This document shows positions 61,684-64,000 of a stretch of DNA of 64,000 bases, one piece after another. The translations under genes were made by a program, and so were the position numbers. The notes beneath the pieces were generated by a model, which did not search any database, was not told where the DNA came from, and was given only the letters and a program-made list of their open reading frames with translations. The stretch comes from FEN-33 sp963768775. Its GTDB lineage: Archaea > Thermoplasmatota > Thermoplasmata > Methanomassiliicoccales > UBA472. The first letter of the stretch is position 1. Each line of letters begins with the position of its first letter. The stretch covers positions 744,001 to 808,000 of the forward strand of contig CAVYIY010000006.1 in assembly GCA_963768775.1 (NCBI GenBank). The letters run 5' to 3'.

Positions 61684-62559
61684 GTGCCGAGGATGCCGGC
61701 GATGAAGAGGCAGATCAAGGTATACATCCAGGAATGCTCTGATGCTATGCTCTCCGGAGGGACGCTGAAGACCTACGAGGATTCGCTCATGAGCTTCTAT
61801 CGCTGGGCCAACGGAAGCGGGGCGCCGCTGCAGGCGAAGAAGATAACGCCAGGGCATCTCAGGGCCTATCTGGACTCTATGAGCAACCTGAGCACCGGGA
61901 CGACTGCCCTGAGGACCATGGTGGCCCTGCAATTCCTCAAGGCCTCCGGGAATCGCAACGTCGATAAGGTCAAGTTCCGGATCCACGCGCATCGGATGAA
62001 CGTTGACTGGCTCGATGAGAAGCAGGTGCGGCAGCTGCTCATCACCACCGAGAACCCGACGTACTTGGCGATGATCGCCATGCTAGTGACCACCGGGATG
62101 AGAGCAGGAGAGCTCGCATCGTTGAGGGAGAAGGACGTCACGGATCGGGCCATCGTCGTTCGCGGTAAGGGGAGGAAGCAGAGGACCATCCCCACAGACG
62201 TCCGCACCTGGAGATGGGTTGAGCCATATCTCAAGGCGAGGATGAAGCTGGGGAAGTCTGATTGCTGGCTCGTCCATGAGGCCAAGGGCAGGGTTGTGCC
62301 TTACGAGCCCCATTCGATCACCGGCATCTTGAGGAAGATCGGCCGCAAGGCCGGCTTCCATCTCTCCAGCCATACGCTCCGCAGGACCTTCGGCCGGCTG
62401 ACCTACAAGCGCGGCTGCCCCCTGGTGGAGCTCAAGGAGATAATGGGGCACTGCACGACGGAAATGACGATCAGGTACTTGGGCGTCGGGGAAATGGACA
62501 TCGAGGCAGCGATGACGAAGTATGCCCCGGACTTCGCCGAGGAAGGGGGTCAGAATTGA
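61684..62559 (+). CDS. Tyrosine recombinase / integrase (XerC/D-like)
   Basis: 291 residues from GTG 61684 (or ATG 61693). An N-terminal SAM-like core-binding domain (about 1-95) precedes the catalytic domain with Arg in TTGMRAGELASLREKD, Lys in VVRGKGRKQRTIP, His-x-x-Arg in SHTLRRTFGRLTYKRG, His in IMGHCTTEMTIRYLG, and Tyr in RYLG. All active-site residues are present, so it should be active. It is the probable integrase of the element; attachment sites were not found within the window. Confidence 0.93.
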   Translation: MPRMPAMKRQIKVYIQECSDAMLSGGTLKTYEDSLMSFYRWANGSGAPLQAKKITPGHLRAYLDSMSNLSTGTTALRTMVALQFLKASGNRNVDKVKFRIHAHRMNVDWLDEKQVRQLLITTENPTYLAMIAMLVTTGMRAGELASLREKDVTDRAIVVRGKGRKQRTIPTDVRTWRWVEPYLKARMKLGKSDCWLVHEAKGRVVPYEPHSITGILRKIGRKAGFHLSSHTLRRTFGRLTYKRGCPLVELKEIMGHCTTEMTIRYLGVGEMDIEAAMTKYAPDFAEEGGQN

Positions 62560-62573
62560 TGGATAGTTACCCC

Positions 62574-63491
62574 TTAGCCAAAACGCTGAATCTCACTGAG
62601 AATCGCAACAATTCTGTGTCCAAAGTAATTCTCGAGATCGATCAAGATGAGTGGTGGAGGCGTCGGCAAGTCGAGAGTTACTCTCCCCATATCAACGTCC
62701 ATATCCCTCTGACGTTGGCTCCTCTTCTCGATATAACGAGCTGCTTTTTCGAGATCCATCTTGTGGTTCTCCAAAATGATCGCAATCGCCTTTTCGCATT
62801 CCACCCTGATTTCATGGGTCAGATTCGTGCATGCCTTCGTCCTTCTGGACTCTTCTGCGTCCCTTTGGAGTCGATTCATTGGGGCAAGGTCATTCAGCCA
62901 TTGATCTGGAAAGAGCAACAACACTCCAGCTTCGTTGAAAAACTGGTCGTTTCTGGCTTTCTTTATTTTCTTCATCATATGATGAATTGCAAAAGGCCGT
63001 GTCTCTGCTTCCATTCGCACCTGGTATCTGGACCTCTCACATCTGGAGGCTGCTCGTTTCTTTTCAACTTCACCGTTCTTTACCATCCTTCTGAGCACTT
63101 GGTTCAGTTGCTGGGGGCTTACTGGTGCTGTGAATTTCAAAGGCCGCATTGCCCCCTCGATGGCTTCCTTGACGGGATCTACTTCTTTGAGTTCCATGGC
63201 GCACTTGGTTTCTGGATTTATGTTGGTCTTCCTCCTTTTGGGTGGATAGGAATCAAGAACGTACAGGATCTCAGTTTGCGTCAATCCCTCTTTATGCCTG
63301 ATTGCATGTCTAACTCTGAGATAATTGTCAACGTGGAGCGCCAAGAGGATCATCTTGTCGATGGAATTTCTTCTGACGCCAAGACTGGCTTCTTGATTCC
63401 AAAACAACCTTTGCATATCAACGAGGAGGCCAAGGTCTTCCAGGTTCGCAAGACTAAGCTGGCCCTTCATTTTGTAAACACTACCATGCAT
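62574..63491 (-). CDS. Unknown protein with a winged-helix-like segment
   Basis: 305 residues from ATG 63491 (the frame is open to 63635, but that would overlap the RHH gene at 63552). Charged, Lys/Glu-rich and soluble. A segment EGLTQTEILYVLDSYPPKRRK and VSPQQLNQVLRRMVKNGEVEKKRAASRCERSRYQV look like two HTH/winged-helix units. The opposite strand also has a long frame, but its Cys/Phe/His-rich composition looks antisense. Lower GC than neighbours. Possible replication or transcription factor of the element. Confidence 0.5.
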   Translation of the reverse strand: MHGSVYKMKGQLSLANLEDLGLLVDMQRLFWNQEASLGVRRNSIDKMILLALHVDNYLRVRHAIRHKEGLTQTEILYVLDSYPPKRRKTNINPETKCAMELKEVDPVKEAIEGAMRPLKFTAPVSPQQLNQVLRRMVKNGEVEKKRAASRCERSRYQVRMEAETRPFAIHHMMKKIKKARNDQFFNEAGVLLLFPDQWLNDLAPMNRLQRDAEESRRTKACTNLTHEIRVECEKAIAIILENHKMDLEKAARYIEKRSQRQRDMDVDMGRVTLDLPTPPPLILIDLENYFGHRIVAILSEIQRFG

Positions 63492-63551
63492 GATGTAATT
63501 GTCAAACTTCTTGATAACCTCTCGCACTATCGAAGGCTCGTAGGTGGTTGC

Positions 63552-63704
63552 ATGAGGTCGATGACCGTTTATCTGGAGCCAGCTGATATTGAAGAGCTGA
63601 GAGAACAGGCCAAATCGCTGATATTGCCCCCGCATGTGTATGCGCGATCGCTATTGGTCAGGGCCTTACGAGAACAGGCCAAGGAGGCTGCCAATGGCTC
63701 ATAG
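63552..63704 (+). CDS. Ribbon-helix-helix protein (paralogue of 60900)
   Basis: 50 residues: MRSMTVYLEPADIEELREQAKSLILPPHVYARSLLVRALREQAKEAANGS. Same RHH layout and the LPPHVYARSLLVRALRE helix of the protein at 60900. Its 3' end overlaps the next gene's start. Divergent from the 62574-63491 gene. Confidence 0.7.
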   Translation: MRSMTVYLEPADIEELREQAKSLILPPHVYARSLLVRALREQAKEAANGS

Positions 63705-63903
63705 ACCTCCCCGACATGTCAAGAAGGCCGGCGTGATCGCAAAGGATCTCTGTGCAACTTGCGGGAGGGAGATCCCGAACAAGGACCTTTCAGATGCAGC
63801 TCGCCGAGGTTATTGTTCAATGGAATGCTGGGCAGTGGACATCCGGAGGATGGAGAAAAGGAAGGAGAGGCGGAGGGCCAGCCTGGCTAGGCTTGTGATT
63901 TGA
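63694..63903 (+). CDS. Small zinc-finger protein
   Basis: 69 residues from ATG 63694. Zinc ligands in LCATCGREIPNKDLSDAARRGYCSMECWAVD (Cys-x2-Cys...Cys-x3-Cys) and a basic tail KRKERRRASLARL. Resembles the small zinc fingers carried by archaeal plasmids and viruses; function unknown. Confidence 0.6.
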   Translation: MAHRPPRHVKKAGVIAKDLCATCGREIPNKDLSDAARRGYCSMECWAVDIRRMEKRKERRRASLARLVI

Positions 63904-63918
63904 CTTTGAGGTGAAGGG

Positions 63919-64000
63919 ATGGGATTAAGGAATGATGAGAAGTGGATCGTTGGCGCCATTGTCTTCCGGGCTCCACGGGAACGCTTCGAGGCGATCCGGA
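63919..64000 (+). CDS. Start of an unknown protein, truncated by the window edge
   Basis: ATG 63919 after a gaggtgaaggg element; the visible 27 codons read MGLRNDEKWIVGAIVFRAPRERFEAIR. Too short to identify. Confidence 0.4.
   Translation, partial: MGLRNDEKWIVGAIVFRAPRERFEAIR

Noticed and set aside
62556..63704. A 382-codon plus-strand frame opposite the minus-strand protein
   Set aside because: Its product is rich in Cys, Phe, His and Trp with no motif, as expected for an antisense shadow; only the last ~50 codons, which form an RHH domain, look real.
1..64000. CRISPR arrays or insertion sequences with terminal repeats
   Set aside because: No regularly spaced repeat series and no transposase were found; the CARF-like gene therefore stands without a visible CRISPR locus.

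Overview
The window is a 64 kb piece of an archaeal chromosome with fairly high GC. Archaeal markers are class I lysyl-tRNA synthetase, DNA topoisomerase VI (top6B-top6A), a NAC homologue, Sec61-beta, eL41, a DRG-type GTPase and tRNAs with bulge-helix-bulge introns. Pyruvate:ferredoxin oxidoreductase, PEP synthase, HypC, NikR and carbamate kinase suggest an anaerobe with nickel/hydrogenase metabolism. The mix, including several zinc-ribbon membrane proteins, fits Thermoplasmatota, perhaps near Methanomassiliicoccales. That placement is inference; no rRNA or methanogenesis gene is present.

Layout. 1-9.7 kb: the tail of an AlaX/AlaRS-like protein, glnA, NAC, hypC, the por operon (minus strand) and divergent ppsA, then a CBS-ParB protein. 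9.8-15.6 kb: tRNA-Asp and a minus-strand run of an HDAC/AcuC-like protein, a small Cys-containing protein, and a chelate ABC importer with a radical SAM gene inside it. 15.8-28.7 kb: panD (bacterial type), RNase H, dodecin, a candidate structured RNA, hisS, a cystathionine gamma-synthase-type enzyme, a DRG GTPase, arcC, topoisomerase VI, lysS and an unlisted Sec61-beta gene. 28.7-31.6 kb: two cation transporter genes, each behind a copy of the same ~145-bp leader. 32-43 kb: an ABC-2 exporter with nikR, PPK2, PepF, a dienelactone hydrolase, an APC permease and a response regulator. 42-50 kb: nadE and a divergent nitrilase, zinc ribbons, ACT-hom-cimA and an HPr-kinase-like protein.

50.2-51.8 kb holds a two-gene unit of a stand-alone CARF-like sensor and a PIN-domain nuclease, with no CRISPR array or cas gene in view. 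Next is a minus-strand translation cluster: tRNA-Arg(UCU) with two introns (one in the T loop), a 35-codon eL41 gene, and tRNA-Trp whose intron looks like a box C/D methylation guide.

From about 55.7 kb to the right edge the gene content changes to an integrated mobile element. It has a serine recombinase beside palindromes with 2-nt centres, a tyrosine integrase, several ribbon-helix-helix regulators with TTAGGCA-type operators, a large membrane-anchored surface protein plus a small polytopic membrane protein (virion-like), and a palindrome-rich intergenic region. Its right end lies outside the window.

Nine conserved genes (porA, porC, ppsA, top6A, the DUF1646 transporter, an ABC ATPase, a PH-like protein, cimA and an HPrK-like protein) are each interrupted by a single extra nucleotide. 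The one-directional pattern suggests sequencing or assembly error rather than gene decay, so these are annotated as single genes.
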